Below, piece by piece: positions 24,747-33,701 of a stretch of DNA of 64,000 nucleotides. Source of the stretch: SLSG01 sp964477035 (lineage in GTDB: Bacteria; Bacteroidota; Bacteroidia; Bacteroidales; UBA7960); contig CAYZCW010000005.1 in NCBI GenBank assembly GCA_964477035.1, forward strand, positions 1 through 64,000, given 5' to 3'. How positions within the stretch are numbered: the first letter of the stretch is position 1; each line of letters opens with the position of its first letter. The position numbers and the translations under genes were made by a program. The notes beneath the pieces were generated by a model, which was not told where the DNA came from, searched no databases, and saw only the letters and a program-made list of their open reading frames with translations.

Positions 24747-26314
24747 TCCGGGTGTTATTACTGGCGGCAGGCCTGGGACTGGCGTCCCTGCCTGCCGGCC
24801 ATGCCTTTCATGCGCAGCAGGAGCCGCCTGACCGCACACAGGAAGTGATGACGGAGGCAGGGGATCCGGTTCCGGACCGGCCCGAAGAACCGGCACCAGA
24901 CGTTCCCGTGGAGGCCGTCGCCGAGACAGACCTGCCCGGCGCTGTTCCAGACACCCTGACGGCCCCTTTGATCGGACCCGACGACCCCATCGTGGCCATG
25001 CTCGACAGCCTGGCCTCCCTGCAGGTGTTCAGGAACCTCGACCTGTTGAGCGACAGCGGGCTGGAGCGCAAGCACGGCTTCCCGCCCGGCTTTGTCCCCA
25101 GCTTCTCCGATTCGGTGTACAACGCGCGCATCGCCCGGATGAATGCCGGCTCCCCCTTTGAGTTTGTGTACAACGCCTGGGTGAAAACCTATATCGAACT
25201 CTACGGCACGCGCCGCAGGGAACTGACCGAGCGCATGCTCGGGCTGGGCGCGCTGTACTTTCCTTTCTTCGAGGAGCAGCTCGACCGCTTCGACATCCCC
25301 CTGGAAATGAAATACCTGGCCGTGATCGAATCGGCCCTGAACCCCACGGCGCGCTCCCGGGCGGGAGCCGGCGGCATGTGGCAGTTCATGTACCATACCG
25401 GCAGGCTGTACGGGCTGAACGTGAACAGCTTCGTGGACGACCGCAACGACGTGACCCTGTCGACCATCGCAGCGGCAAGGCACCTGTCGGACCTCTACGA
25501 CATTTACGGCGACTGGTCGCTCGTGCTGGCTGCCTACAATGCCGGACCGGGCAATGTGAACCGGGCCATCCGCCGGGCAGGCGGGGTGCGCGACTTCTGG
25601 CTGGTAAGGCCCTACCTTCCCCGGGAAACCCGCAACTACGTGCCGGCCTTCATCGCGGTGGCCTACGTGATGAGCCACGCCGAGGAGCACAACCTCTATC
25701 CGGTGCCGCCCCCGTTCAGCTTCCACGACACCGACACGGTGCTGGTGAGGCAGCAGCTCAGCCTGCGCGTGGTGAGCGACCTGCTGGACATCCCGCTCAA
25801 CGAGCTCCGCTTTCTCAACCCGGCCTTCCGCCAGAACATCATCCCCTACCGGGAGGACAACCCGTACGCGCTCACCCTGCCCGTCACCCATATGGGCGCC
25901 TTTTTGGCCAACGAAGACACCATTTACAACTTCCGCAGCCCGGAGCAGATCCGGCAGGAGGAGCTCGCAGCCCGGATGGCTGAAACGACGGTGCATGTCG
26001 TTCGCCAGGGCGACGTGCTGGGCAGCATCGCCCGGCGCTACGGCACCAGCGTGCGGGAGATCCAGCAGATGAACAACCTGAGGGGCACCCTGATCCGTCC
26101 CGGCCAAAGGCTGATCGTCAGGGCCCCGGCACCCCCGCCCACACCCAGCCCGGGCGGGGCGAACGTCCATGTGGTCAGCCGGGGAGAGACCCTGGGCATC
26201 ATCGCCAACCGCTACCGCATCTCGGTGAACAACCTCATGCAGTGGAACAACCTGAGCGGCTCCGTGATCCACCCCGGGCAGCAGCTCATCGTGCGCCCCC
26301 CCGCAGAAGGGTAG
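24743..26314 (+). CDS. Membrane-bound lytic transglycosylase (MltD-like) with two LysM domains
   Basis: A 523-residue exported protein with a signal peptide (LLLAAGLGLASLPAGHAFHA). The SLT domain spans about 185-310: MKYLAVIESALNPTARSRAG, with the catalytic Glu in IESALNP, GMWQFMYHTGRLYGLNVNSF, and LVLAAYNAGPGNVNRAIRRA. Two LysM domains lie at about 415-460 (VHVVRQGDVLGSIARRYGTS) and 475-520 (VHVVSRGETLGIIANRYRIS). It cleaves peptidoglycan glycan strands to anhydro-muropeptides. Before the SLT domain, about 100 residues rich in Pro, Asp and Glu form a linker. It is translationally coupled to tatA. Confidence 0.95.
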   Translation: MIRVLLLAAGLGLASLPAGHAFHAQQEPPDRTQEVMTEAGDPVPDRPEEPAPDVPVEAVAETDLPGAVPDTLTAPLIGPDDPIVAMLDSLASLQVFRNLDLLSDSGLERKHGFPPGFVPSFSDSVYNARIARMNAGSPFEFVYNAWVKTYIELYGTRRRELTERMLGLGALYFPFFEEQLDRFDIPLEMKYLAVIESALNPTARSRAGAGGMWQFMYHTGRLYGLNVNSFVDDRNDVTLSTIAAARHLSDLYDIYGDWSLVLAAYNAGPGNVNRAIRRAGGVRDFWLVRPYLPRETRNYVPAFIAVAYVMSHAEEHNLYPVPPPFSFHDTDTVLVRQQLSLRVVSDLLDIPLNELRFLNPAFRQNIIPYREDNPYALTLPVTHMGAFLANEDTIYNFRSPEQIRQEELAARMAETTVHVVRQGDVLGSIARRYGTSVREIQQMNNLRGTLIRPGQRLIVRAPAPPPTPSPGGANVHVVSRGETLGIIANRYRISVNNLMQWNNLSGSVIHPGQQLIVRPPAEG

Positions 26315-26426
26315 GTCGCGGGGCGTCCGCCCCCGCAAACGGCCGGAAAGCCACGCCGGGAAACGGGTACGGTTTTTGCAGCAGAAGATTGACAAACAAG
26401 TCGATACATCCAAACAACCATAGGCT

Positions 26427-27497
26427 ATGCTTCACACACGCACAATCACCAGGATATTGAATTTGCATACAACGGGCCGCCGGGGTCCGGCCCTGCTGGC
26501 GGCCACCCTGCTGCTGCTGGCCGCCGCCTGCGGCACCGTGGAACGCCCCGGCAAGCCTTCGGCCACAGGCAAGGCCGGGGAACTGCTGGTCATCATGGAC
26601 GCGGGCAAATGGGACGGACGGACGGGAGAGGCCGTCCGCGAGACCTTCACCCGCCTGGAACCCATGTTCCTGCAACCGGAGCAGATGTTCGACCTGGTCC
26701 ACATCACCCCCGACAACTTCGCCAAGATCTTTGAGACCCACCGGCATATGTTTTTCGGGGAGGTGGATCCGCAGCTGGCACGCGCCACCATCGAGGTGAC
26801 GCGCGATGTATGGTCCTACCCGCAGATGGTCATCCGGGTGAAGGCCCCCTCCGACTCCATCTTCCAACGGGTGCTCGAACGCAATGCCGATGCGTTCATG
26901 GAGCACTACCTCGACATGGAAACCGAGCGGCTGGTGAATGCCTACAAACGGATGACCAACGAGGAAGCCCGCCTGGCCGTCCGCAACAAATTCGACGTGA
27001 ACATGACCGTGCCCGAAGGCTATTATGTGGCCACGGAAGGGGAGGACTTCATCTGGCTGCGGCGCACCGGCACACGGGACGACCTGGACATGGGCGTGCT
27101 CATCGCCACCCTGCCCTACAGGGGGCCGGACAAGGACTTCGATCATGAGACCATCCGGGTTCGGCGCGACTCCCTGACAAGGCGGTACATCCCCGGACAG
27201 TTTGAGGGCAGCTATATGACCACCTACCCCGAGCTGGACCCGGCATTCCGCGAGGTCAACTTCAACGGCCGCTATGCCGTGGAGATGCGCAGCCTCTGGC
27301 GCGTGGAGGGGGACTTCATGGGCGGGCCGTTCATGAACTATACGCTGGTGGATGAAGCCACCGGCCGCTTGTTCATCCTGGACGGCTTCGTATACGCTCC
27401 CAAGTTCGATAAAAGAGACTTCATGCGGCAGGTCCGGGCCGTCATCTACAGCCTGGAGCTGCCGGAACCCGAAACGGAAGAAGGGGAGGCGGCCTGA
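26427..27497 (+). CDS. DUF4837 family lipoprotein
   Basis: A 356-residue lipoprotein (lipobox LLAAAC, then GTVERPGKPSATGKAGELLV). It matches the Bacteroidota DUF4837 family: LLVIMDAGKWDGRTGEAVRE, LEPMFLQPEQMFDLVHITPD and FREVNFNGRYAVEMRSLWRV are typical stretches. The family has no established function and is found in the periplasm or outer membrane. The gene lies 112 bp after the transglycosylase on the same strand and ends 4 bp before a convergent Yip1-like gene. No catalytic motif is seen. Confidence 0.85.
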   Translation: MLHTRTITRILNLHTTGRRGPALLAATLLLLAAACGTVERPGKPSATGKAGELLVIMDAGKWDGRTGEAVRETFTRLEPMFLQPEQMFDLVHITPDNFAKIFETHRHMFFGEVDPQLARATIEVTRDVWSYPQMVIRVKAPSDSIFQRVLERNADAFMEHYLDMETERLVNAYKRMTNEEARLAVRNKFDVNMTVPEGYYVATEGEDFIWLRRTGTRDDLDMGVLIATLPYRGPDKDFDHETIRVRRDSLTRRYIPGQFEGSYMTTYPELDPAFREVNFNGRYAVEMRSLWRVEGDFMGGPFMNYTLVDEATGRLFILDGFVYAPKFDKRDFMRQVRAVIYSLELPEPETEEGEAA

Positions 27498-27501
27498 ACC
27501 C

Positions 27502-28095
27502 CTAGTACATCATCATGCCCCGGCTGCCCAGGAACAAGGCGGACAGGATGATCCCCACCACGATGCTGGCCACGATCACCACCAGCAGGCTCACGATGAA
27601 ATAGGTCGTGACCTTGTCGTCCGGCGTCTTCATCATGGGCCTGAGGCCGATGTACAGCAGGTACAGCCCGTAAATACTGGCAAGCGTCACCAGGATGGAC
27701 AGGGACGGGATCAAGTAAAACACCCCGGCGACCAGGGCGGGGGTATAGGCGTACACCACCAGCTGGAAGGCCCGGCGAAAATCCTTCTGAGAACCAAAGG
27801 AGTCGGCCAGAAGGTCGATCACAAAGGCGGCGACAAACACGGCGATCACCGGGGAGGCAAAGGCCATGATGGCATGACGCAGCCCGAAAGCAAAAGTGCC
27901 GCCCAGATGGCCCATCATGGGCACCCGGTGACCCACCAGCCAGTAGCCGATCAGGCTGGCCACGGCCGGGATCAGCGCCAGAATAAGCAAATACCCCACC
28001 AGCAACTGCGGCACCGGTGTCGTTTCCTTTTCAATGATTTCCCATTCGCTTTTGGGATTGATCAGGATGTTCTTAACCCGCTCGACAATGTTCAT
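27502..28095 (-). CDS. Yip1-family integral membrane protein
   Basis: A 197-residue protein beginning MNIVERVKNILINPKSEWEI, the conserved opening of bacterial Yip1-domain proteins (a short helix before the membrane part). Five hydrophobic helices follow at about 30-53, 72-95, 107-127, 130-148 and 160-190. PSLSILVTLASIYGLYLLYI is typical of the family. Its function is unknown. It is a single gene, convergent with the DUF4837 gene. Confidence 0.85.
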   Translation of the reverse strand: MNIVERVKNILINPKSEWEIIEKETTPVPQLLVGYLLILALIPAVASLIGYWLVGHRVPMMGHLGGTFAFGLRHAIMAFASPVIAVFVAAFVIDLLADSFGSQKDFRRAFQLVVYAYTPALVAGVFYLIPSLSILVTLASIYGLYLLYIGLRPMMKTPDDKVTTYFIVSLLVVIVASIVVGIILSALFLGSRGMMMY

Positions 28096-28224
28096 AGGAA
28101 TTCGTTTTGTGTGAATGAATCGGATGGCGATTTAAATATAGGGTTTTTTCATATTTAAAACAAACCTCCATCAATTTGACACAATCCGACATGGTGGCGG
28201 GAAAACCGGCCCTGCATTTTTACC

Positions 28225-28232
28225 TATTTTTG
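28225..28232 (+). promoter_or_regulatory. -7 box for the sulfatase maturase gene
   Basis: TATTTTTG matches TAnnTTTG and lies 38 bp before the ATG at 28271. No -33 TTTG is seen at the right distance. Confidence 0.4.
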
Positions 28233-28270
28233 TACGAGGAGCACCCCCCGGTCACTGTAAACCTAAAACC

Positions 28271-29533
28271 ATGGACGCCGTATTTCCCATAGGCCAGTTC
28301 GCCTTTCAGGTCATGACAAAGCCCATCGGCCCGGTATGCAATCTGAATTGCACCTATTGCTATTACCTGGAAAAGAAAAAAATTTACCGGCATGCCGGGT
28401 CCTTCATCATGCCTGATGACGTGCTGGAGCGTTTCACCAAAGAGTACATCGGGCTCCAAACGGTGCCGGTGGTCAGTTTCGTGTTCCAGGGCGGGGAGCC
28501 TGCCATGCTGGGCGTGGACTTCCTTCGCAAAGCCATTGCCTTCCAGAAAAAATATGCCCGTGGAAAACAAATCCAGAACTCCTTTCAAACCAACGGCACA
28601 CTGCTCACGGATGAGCTTTGTTTATTTCTCAAAGAGAACAACTTCCTGGTGGGCCTGTCGGTGGATGGCCCGGCCCACCTGCATGACAGGCACCGGCGTA
28701 CTGCCGGGGGCGGCCCGTCGCACGAGAAAGTGATGGAAGGCCTAAGGATCATAAAGAAACACGGGGTGGAGTTCAATACCCTGACGGTGGTCAACCGCCA
28801 CAACGGGGACCACCCATTGGATGTTTATAATTTCCTGAAAGGGATTGGCAGCAGGTATATGCAGTTCATCCCGATTGTGGAGCGCAGGGCGGACCAGCCC
28901 GGGGAGGACGGGCTGGCGTTGGTACATCCCCGCTTTCCAGGGGAGGCCATGGTGACCGAATGGTCGGTCGGGCCCCTCCAGTATGGCCGTTTCATGAGCA
29001 GGATATTCGATGAGTGGGTGCGAAAGGATGTGGGGCGGCATTATGTCCAGCTGTTTGATGCCACGCTCGCCAATTGGGTGGGGCAGAGGCCCGGGATTTG
29101 CGTGTTCGAGGAAAAATGCGGGGATGCCGCGGTCTTGGAGCACAACGGCGACCTTTATACTTGCGACCATTTCGTGTACCCCGACTACTTTCTGGGAAAC
29201 ATTCTGGAAAAACCCCTGCTGGGTATGCTGACCAGTGAAAGACAGAAGCAGTTTGGCCTTGACAAACGGGAGGGCCTGCCCGGCCATTGCCTGAAATGCA
29301 AGGTTCGCTTTGCCTGCCAGGGAGAATGTCCCAAAAACAGGTTCCTGAAAAGCCCGGAGGGAGAGGAAGGACTAAACTATCTGTGCGAAGGATACAAGCA
29401 TTTCTTTGGCCATATCGCCCCCTATATGGCCTTCATGGCCAATGAACTCAAGCATGAAAGGCCTCCGGCCAATGTCATGCAGGCGGTCAAGAAAATTGAG
29501 CGTCAGGGCCTCCGCTCCATGCGGTTCAGGTAG
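28271..29533 (+). CDS. Anaerobic sulfatase-maturating enzyme (radical SAM, anSME)
   Basis: A 420-residue cytoplasmic radical SAM/SPASM enzyme that converts the active-site Cys (or Ser) of S1 sulfatases to formylglycine. The radical SAM cluster motif is PVCNLNCTYCYYLEKKK, with C23, C27 and C30. FVFQGGEPAM is the GGEP motif that binds SAM. The C-terminal SPASM region (about 275-375) has ICVFEEKCGD, YTCDHFVYPD and HCLKCKVRFACQGECPKNRF, which ligate two further clusters. The length is normal. It is needed by the three sulfatases further along (33702, 36484, 46222), all of which carry Cys at the modified position. Its stop overlaps the end of galK by 8 bp on the other strand. Confidence 0.96.
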   Translation: MDAVFPIGQFAFQVMTKPIGPVCNLNCTYCYYLEKKKIYRHAGSFIMPDDVLERFTKEYIGLQTVPVVSFVFQGGEPAMLGVDFLRKAIAFQKKYARGKQIQNSFQTNGTLLTDELCLFLKENNFLVGLSVDGPAHLHDRHRRTAGGGPSHEKVMEGLRIIKKHGVEFNTLTVVNRHNGDHPLDVYNFLKGIGSRYMQFIPIVERRADQPGEDGLALVHPRFPGEAMVTEWSVGPLQYGRFMSRIFDEWVRKDVGRHYVQLFDATLANWVGQRPGICVFEEKCGDAAVLEHNGDLYTCDHFVYPDYFLGNILEKPLLGMLTSERQKQFGLDKREGLPGHCLKCKVRFACQGECPKNRFLKSPEGEEGLNYLCEGYKHFFGHIAPYMAFMANELKHERPPANVMQAVKKIERQGLRSMRFR

Positions 29534-30698
29534 TTGCTATCCTGCCGGCCCCATTTGAAGTGTGTACATCGTAAAAGGCGGGCGTGCGGCCGAAAGCCTC
29601 CAGAAAGGCCATGGCCGTTTTTTTCTTGAAGGCGGGGATGGCATCGGCCTGTACCAGGCTGAGGGTGCATCCCCCAAAGCCGCCCCCCATCATCCTTGAT
29701 CCGAGAACGCCCCAGGTGTCTGAGGCCACGCGCACCAGCAGGTCCAGTTCCGGGCAGCTTACCTGATAGAGGTCCCGCAGCCCGCGATGCGTCTCAAACA
29801 TCATCCGGCCGGCCCCGGCCAGGTCAGACAGGGCAAGGGCTTCACAGGTGTCGAGCACCCGCTGGTTTTCGGCGATCACGTATTCGCAGCGTTTGTAAAC
29901 CTCCGGGGACAGGCTCTCGCGGACCGCCAGGAGCATTTTTTCGGACACATCCCTCAGGCTTTTCACCCACGGATGCCTTTGGGCCACGGCGGCCACCCCG
30001 GCCTCGCACTGCTCCCTGCGTTCATTGTAGGCAGAAGCCGCCAGGCTGTGCTTTACCCCGGTATCGGCCAGGACGAGCTCGTGGCCATCCAGCCGCAAGG
30101 GGAAGAGTTCATGGTCCAGCGACCGGCAGTCCAGGCGGATGACCCTGTCTTTTTTTCCAAAAACCGAGGCAAACTGGTCCATGATCCCACAACGCACCCC
30201 GGCATAGTTGTGCTCGGCGCTCTGCCCCACCCTGGCCAGGGTGAGGGAGTCCGCCCCCAGGTCAAACACATGGTTCAGCGCCCAGGCGAATACACTCTCC
30301 AGGGCAGCGGAAGAAGACAGGCCCGCCCCGGTCGGGATATCCCCCCCGAAGGCGGCGCGGAACCCGCCGGGCTGATAACCCAGCTTCTGCAGCTCCTTCA
30401 CCACCCCGAAGGCGTAGCGCGCCCACTGGGGCAGCGGGGAGGCGTCTTCGTCCTGCAAATTGAACCGGGCCCGGGCCTCCAGGTCGGTGGCATACAGGTC
30501 AACCGATGGACCGTCCTGAGGCGCCAGAGCCAGGTATATGCGTTTGTCGATCGCTGCCGGAAGCACGAAGCCTTCGTTATAGTCTGTGTGCTCCCCGATC
30601 AGGTTGATCCTGCCGGGGGCGGCAAACAGCCTGTACCTCCCGCCGAATTCGCGGTGGAACGACTGGGTGATTTTTTTAACTTCCTGCTGATTTGACAT
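29526..30698 (-). CDS. galK: Galactokinase
   Basis: A 390-residue GHMP-family kinase that phosphorylates alpha-D-galactose at C1 in the Leloir pathway. The galactokinase signature GRINLIGEHTDYNEGFVLPA (about 25-44) is complete. The ATP-binding loop PTGAGLSSSAALE and the catalytic Asp region AGVRCGIMDQFASVFGK are present, as is the C-terminal GGFGGC motif. It is the last gene of the minus-strand operon GntR - symporter - galK (20 bp after the symporter), pointing to uptake and use of galactose released from a polysaccharide. Confidence 0.97.
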   Translation of the reverse strand: MSNQQEVKKITQSFHREFGGRYRLFAAPGRINLIGEHTDYNEGFVLPAAIDKRIYLALAPQDGPSVDLYATDLEARARFNLQDEDASPLPQWARYAFGVVKELQKLGYQPGGFRAAFGGDIPTGAGLSSSAALESVFAWALNHVFDLGADSLTLARVGQSAEHNYAGVRCGIMDQFASVFGKKDRVIRLDCRSLDHELFPLRLDGHELVLADTGVKHSLAASAYNERREQCEAGVAAVAQRHPWVKSLRDVSEKMLLAVRESLSPEVYKRCEYVIAENQRVLDTCEALALSDLAGAGRMMFETHRGLRDLYQVSCPELDLLVRVASDTWGVLGSRMMGGGFGGCTLSLVQADAIPAFKKKTAMAFLEAFGRTPAFYDVHTSNGAGRIATT

Positions 30699-30718
30699 AA
30701 CGATTGATTTTCAAGGTT

Positions 30719-32416
30719 CTACCAGAACACGACGTACAGCAGCGTCAGGATGATCATGACGGCATAGGCCGCAATGTTGAATTTCTTCCCGGTTATGAAG
30801 GTGTCCCTGGGCAGGGCGATCGCCCTGGGATCTTCGTCCGCCCGCGCGGTGGTCAGGCTGACCATCACGATGATGGCGATGGTGATCAGGCAGGTGTACA
30901 TCATCTGGTCCAGGAAAGGCATCTGGATGGGCAGCACCTTCAGCAGGATGGCCACGGGGATGGAGGCGAGCACCCCGGTGATGGCGGCCCTGGAGGTGGT
31001 GCGCTTCCAGAACAGCCCCATGAGGAACACGGCCAGGATGCCGGGACTCACCACCCCGGTGTATTCCTGGATGTACTGGAACATCTGCGGCATGGTATCC
31101 AGGACGGGCGCCACCAGCACGGCGACGGCCAGGGCGGCAAGAACCGTGATCCGGCCCACCGGCACCAGGTCGCTGCCGTCCGTCCGTTTCGAAAAGTAGG
31201 GTCGGTAAATGTCCATCGTGAAGATGGTGGAGGTGGAGTTCAGCATGGAGGCCAGGGAGGACACGATGGCTGCGGTCAGCGCAGCCACCACCAGGCCCTT
31301 CACCCCTGTCGGGATGAAGGTGCGGATGAGCCAGGGATAGGAGATGTCGTAGTTGATGCTGCCATCGGCCCTTAAAAAGTCGCTGCGGATCCCATCGATG
31401 ATGGCGGTGCCTTCGGGCTGGGTGAACAGCACATAGGCCACGATGCCGGGGACCACCACCAGCAGGGGAAGCAGGAGCTTGAGGAAGGCGGCGAAAGCCA
31501 GGCCCCGCTGGGCCTCGCGAAGCGATTTGGCGGCCAGGGCCCTTTGGATGATGTATTGGTTGAAGCCAAAATAATACAGGTTGGCCACCCACATGCCCCC
31601 GATCAACACCCCGATGCCGGGCAGGTTGAAGTACTCGGCATGGTCACTCTGCAGGATCATCTGGAACTTATCCCCTGCCGTGGCATACATATGGGAGATG
31701 CCGGCCCCCACGCCCCCGTCAGGGGTCAGGTGGCCCAGGGCAATGAACGTGGTGATCAGTCCGCCGATCACCAGCAGCACCACCTGGATCACATCGGTCC
31801 ACGCCACAGCCGACAGCCCGCCCCAGATCGAATAAGCGGCCGCGAAGAACGCAAGGCCGAGGATCAGGGGCATGACCATGGAGCCGTCGCCCGCCCCCAG
31901 GATGGTGTCCAGCGCCTTGGCGCCCAAAAACAGCACCGAGGTCAGATTCACAAAGATGAACAAGGCCACCCAGAAGACCGCCAGGATGGTCTTCAGGTTG
32001 GTGTTGAACCGCTTTTCCACGAACTGGGGGATGGTGAACAAGCCCTGCCTGATGAATATGGGCATGAAGAACTTGGCCACGATGATCAGGGTGATGGCCC
32101 CCATCCATTCATAAGAGGCAATGGCCAGGCCGATGGCAAAGCCGGAGCCGGACATGCCGATGAACTGCTCGGCGGAGATGTTCGCAGCGATCAGGGAGGC
32201 CCCGATGGCCCAGAACGGCAGGCTCTTGCCGGCCAGGAAGTAATCCTCGGCGCTTTTGGTATGGCCCTTCTTGGTGCGCGAGACATACAGGCCCACAAAC
32301 AGGATCAGGGCCGCATAGGCCACGAAGATGACGTAATCCAGGGGCATGAAGCCGCCCGAGATGACCGCCCCGGCAGGGACCTGTCCGACGAAAAGCAATG
32401 AAGACGAAAGGTTCAT
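30719..32416 (-). CDS. Sodium/solute symporter of the SLC5 (SGLT) family
   Basis: A 565-residue membrane protein with about 14 transmembrane helices. Family features are LDYVIFVAYAALILFVGLYV at the first helix, SAEDYFLAGKSLPFWAIGAS, then LIAANISAEQFIGMSGSGF, a sodium-site region, and AYSIWGGLSAVAWTDVIQVV. It resembles bacterial vSGLT-type sugar transporters, and the neighbouring galactokinase suggests galactose or a related sugar as substrate. The first 23 residues before MPLDYVIFV may be an extension; a start at 32347 would give the usual SSF N-terminus. It follows the GntR gene by 15 bp. Confidence 0.93.
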   Translation of the reverse strand: MNLSSSLLFVGQVPAGAVISGGFMPLDYVIFVAYAALILFVGLYVSRTKKGHTKSAEDYFLAGKSLPFWAIGASLIAANISAEQFIGMSGSGFAIGLAIASYEWMGAITLIIVAKFFMPIFIRQGLFTIPQFVEKRFNTNLKTILAVFWVALFIFVNLTSVLFLGAKALDTILGAGDGSMVMPLILGLAFFAAAYSIWGGLSAVAWTDVIQVVLLVIGGLITTFIALGHLTPDGGVGAGISHMYATAGDKFQMILQSDHAEYFNLPGIGVLIGGMWVANLYYFGFNQYIIQRALAAKSLREAQRGLAFAAFLKLLLPLLVVVPGIVAYVLFTQPEGTAIIDGIRSDFLRADGSINYDISYPWLIRTFIPTGVKGLVVAALTAAIVSSLASMLNSTSTIFTMDIYRPYFSKRTDGSDLVPVGRITVLAALAVAVLVAPVLDTMPQMFQYIQEYTGVVSPGILAVFLMGLFWKRTTSRAAITGVLASIPVAILLKVLPIQMPFLDQMMYTCLITIAIIVMVSLTTARADEDPRAIALPRDTFITGKKFNIAAYAVMIILTLLYVVFW

Positions 32417-32431
32417 GGTCTATGGTTTAAG

Positions 32432-33448
32432 TTATAAAGAGGCCCTCTTGATCAGGGAGGAAGGGTTTTCGATCTGTCCGCCGCTTTGGCCCAGGACCAG
32501 CCCGGCGAGGATGCGTCCCATTTCTTTGAAATCGGTCGAGACCGTGGTGATGCCCCCGGCCACCACCTCTTTGAGCTCGGTGTCGTTGTAGGAGATGATG
32601 CCCAGGTCCTTTCCCAAATGGAGGCCGTCGCGGCGGGCCTGCCGGACCAGCTCCACCAGGTCGCGGTCCCAGATGGCCACATAGGCCTCGCCCCGTCGAA
32701 CGGTCCGGCCCTGCAAATCAGACAAAACCTCATAGGAGTCGCCCCTCTCCTCACAAAAGCGCACAAAACCGCGTCGCTGCCCCTCCGGCTCCTTGCCCCC
32801 GGGATACACCATCACCAGATGGTCGTACTTGCCCAGCAACCCGGCCCCGGAGGTCAGGGCATCGTAAATGTCCTTGTCGAAGTTCTGGTAGACGGCGGGG
32901 AACAAGCCCCTGAGGTCGTCCGGAAGCTGGTCCAGGACCACCACCCGCCCGGGAAGGCCCTTCAGCAGCGGCGCCGTGTCGTGGAATTTGGCGGGCATGA
33001 CCACAAAGGTGGTGTAGGCCCTTTTGTATTGTTCCAGCAGGTTCTCAAACAGCTTGCGGTTGAAGTGGTGGAAGAAGATCTCCACCCGCGCCCTGTCTCC
33101 CAGATGCTTAAGAAAAGAAGCATACAGGTCTTCCTTGAAGGCGTTCAGCTCGTCGAAAAGTACGAAAATGTTCTGTTCGAGATCCACCCGGGTGCTGGCC
33201 ACAAAGAATCCCTTGCCGGGCGTGGAATACACCAGGCCTTGCGACTGCAATTCTCCGTAGGCCTTCAGCACGGTGTCGCGCGACAGGCTCCACTGGCGGC
33301 ATACCTGGTTGATGCTCGGCAGCCTGTCGCCCACCCCGAGCAGGCCGTCCTTGATGCCTGCCTGCAGGCTCTGAACGACCTGCCGGTATTTCGACAGGGA
33401 CAAGGCCGGATCCACCCGGATGATCTGCTGGTCCATTTTGCGGGGCAT
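32432..33448 (-). CDS. GntR-family regulator with sugar-binding-protein-like C-terminal domain
   Basis: A 338-residue repressor or activator. Residues about 15-82 form the GntR winged helix (LSKYRQVVQSLQAGIKDGLL; DRLPSINQVCRQWSLSRDTV; KAYGELQSQGLVYSTPGKGF). The rest resembles a LacI-type periplasmic-binding fold (FVVMPAKFHDTAPLLKGLPG; LGIISYNDTELKEVVAGGIT; TVSTDFKEMGRILAGLVLG), which would bind the inducer sugar. It heads the operon with the symporter and galactokinase and probably regulates them. A direct repeat and a palindrome just upstream are candidate operators. A second in-frame ATG lies four codons downstream (33436). Confidence 0.92.
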   Translation of the reverse strand: MPRKMDQQIIRVDPALSLSKYRQVVQSLQAGIKDGLLGVGDRLPSINQVCRQWSLSRDTVLKAYGELQSQGLVYSTPGKGFFVASTRVDLEQNIFVLFDELNAFKEDLYASFLKHLGDRARVEIFFHHFNRKLFENLLEQYKRAYTTFVVMPAKFHDTAPLLKGLPGRVVVLDQLPDDLRGLFPAVYQNFDKDIYDALTSGAGLLGKYDHLVMVYPGGKEPEGQRRGFVRFCEERGDSYEVLSDLQGRTVRRGEAYVAIWDRDLVELVRQARRDGLHLGKDLGIISYNDTELKEVVAGGITTVSTDFKEMGRILAGLVLGQSGGQIENPSSLIKRASL

Positions 33449-33456
33449 GAAAGCTA

Positions 33457-33475
33457 ACTGTTCTGTACTGTTCTG
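33457..33475. promoter_or_regulatory. Direct repeat ACTGTTCTG x2 upstream of the GntR gene
   Basis: Two exact copies of ACTGTTCTG with 10-bp period lie 9-27 bp upstream of the regulator start. The one-turn spacing and position suggest an autoregulatory operator; this is an inference. Confidence 0.4.
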
Positions 33476-33507
33476 GTAGGCAATTATAAGACAAATTATT
33501 TAGATTC

Positions 33508-33527
33508 AAAAGTTTTTGAAAACTTTT
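33508..33527. promoter_or_regulatory. 20-bp palindrome AAAAGTTTT-TG-AAAACTTTT between GntR and sulfatase genes
   Basis: A perfect 9+2+9 inverted repeat in the 253-bp divergent region between the GntR regulator (33448) and the first sulfatase (33702). It could be an operator for either side. No other gene is visible in this gap. Confidence 0.4.
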
Positions 33528-33701
33528 CGCCGGATGGGCCGGCAAAAATCAACCCGACCAACTCCGGGCCGGCACCCTGTCGCAGGCCCATCCGACGAAT
33601 GATCAAAAAATCCATTTGTTTGAAACAGGAATGAATGGAAGTTCCCCGGCAATTGGCAAGCTTTGCAATGAAGGCTTTTTCATCACACAAATTCATCGAC
33701 C

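Noticed and set aside
28171..28180. TTGACA-like sequence before the sulfatase maturase as a classical -35 box
   Set aside because: No matching -10 box at the right spacing, and the window otherwise uses the Bacteroidota TAnnTTTG type.
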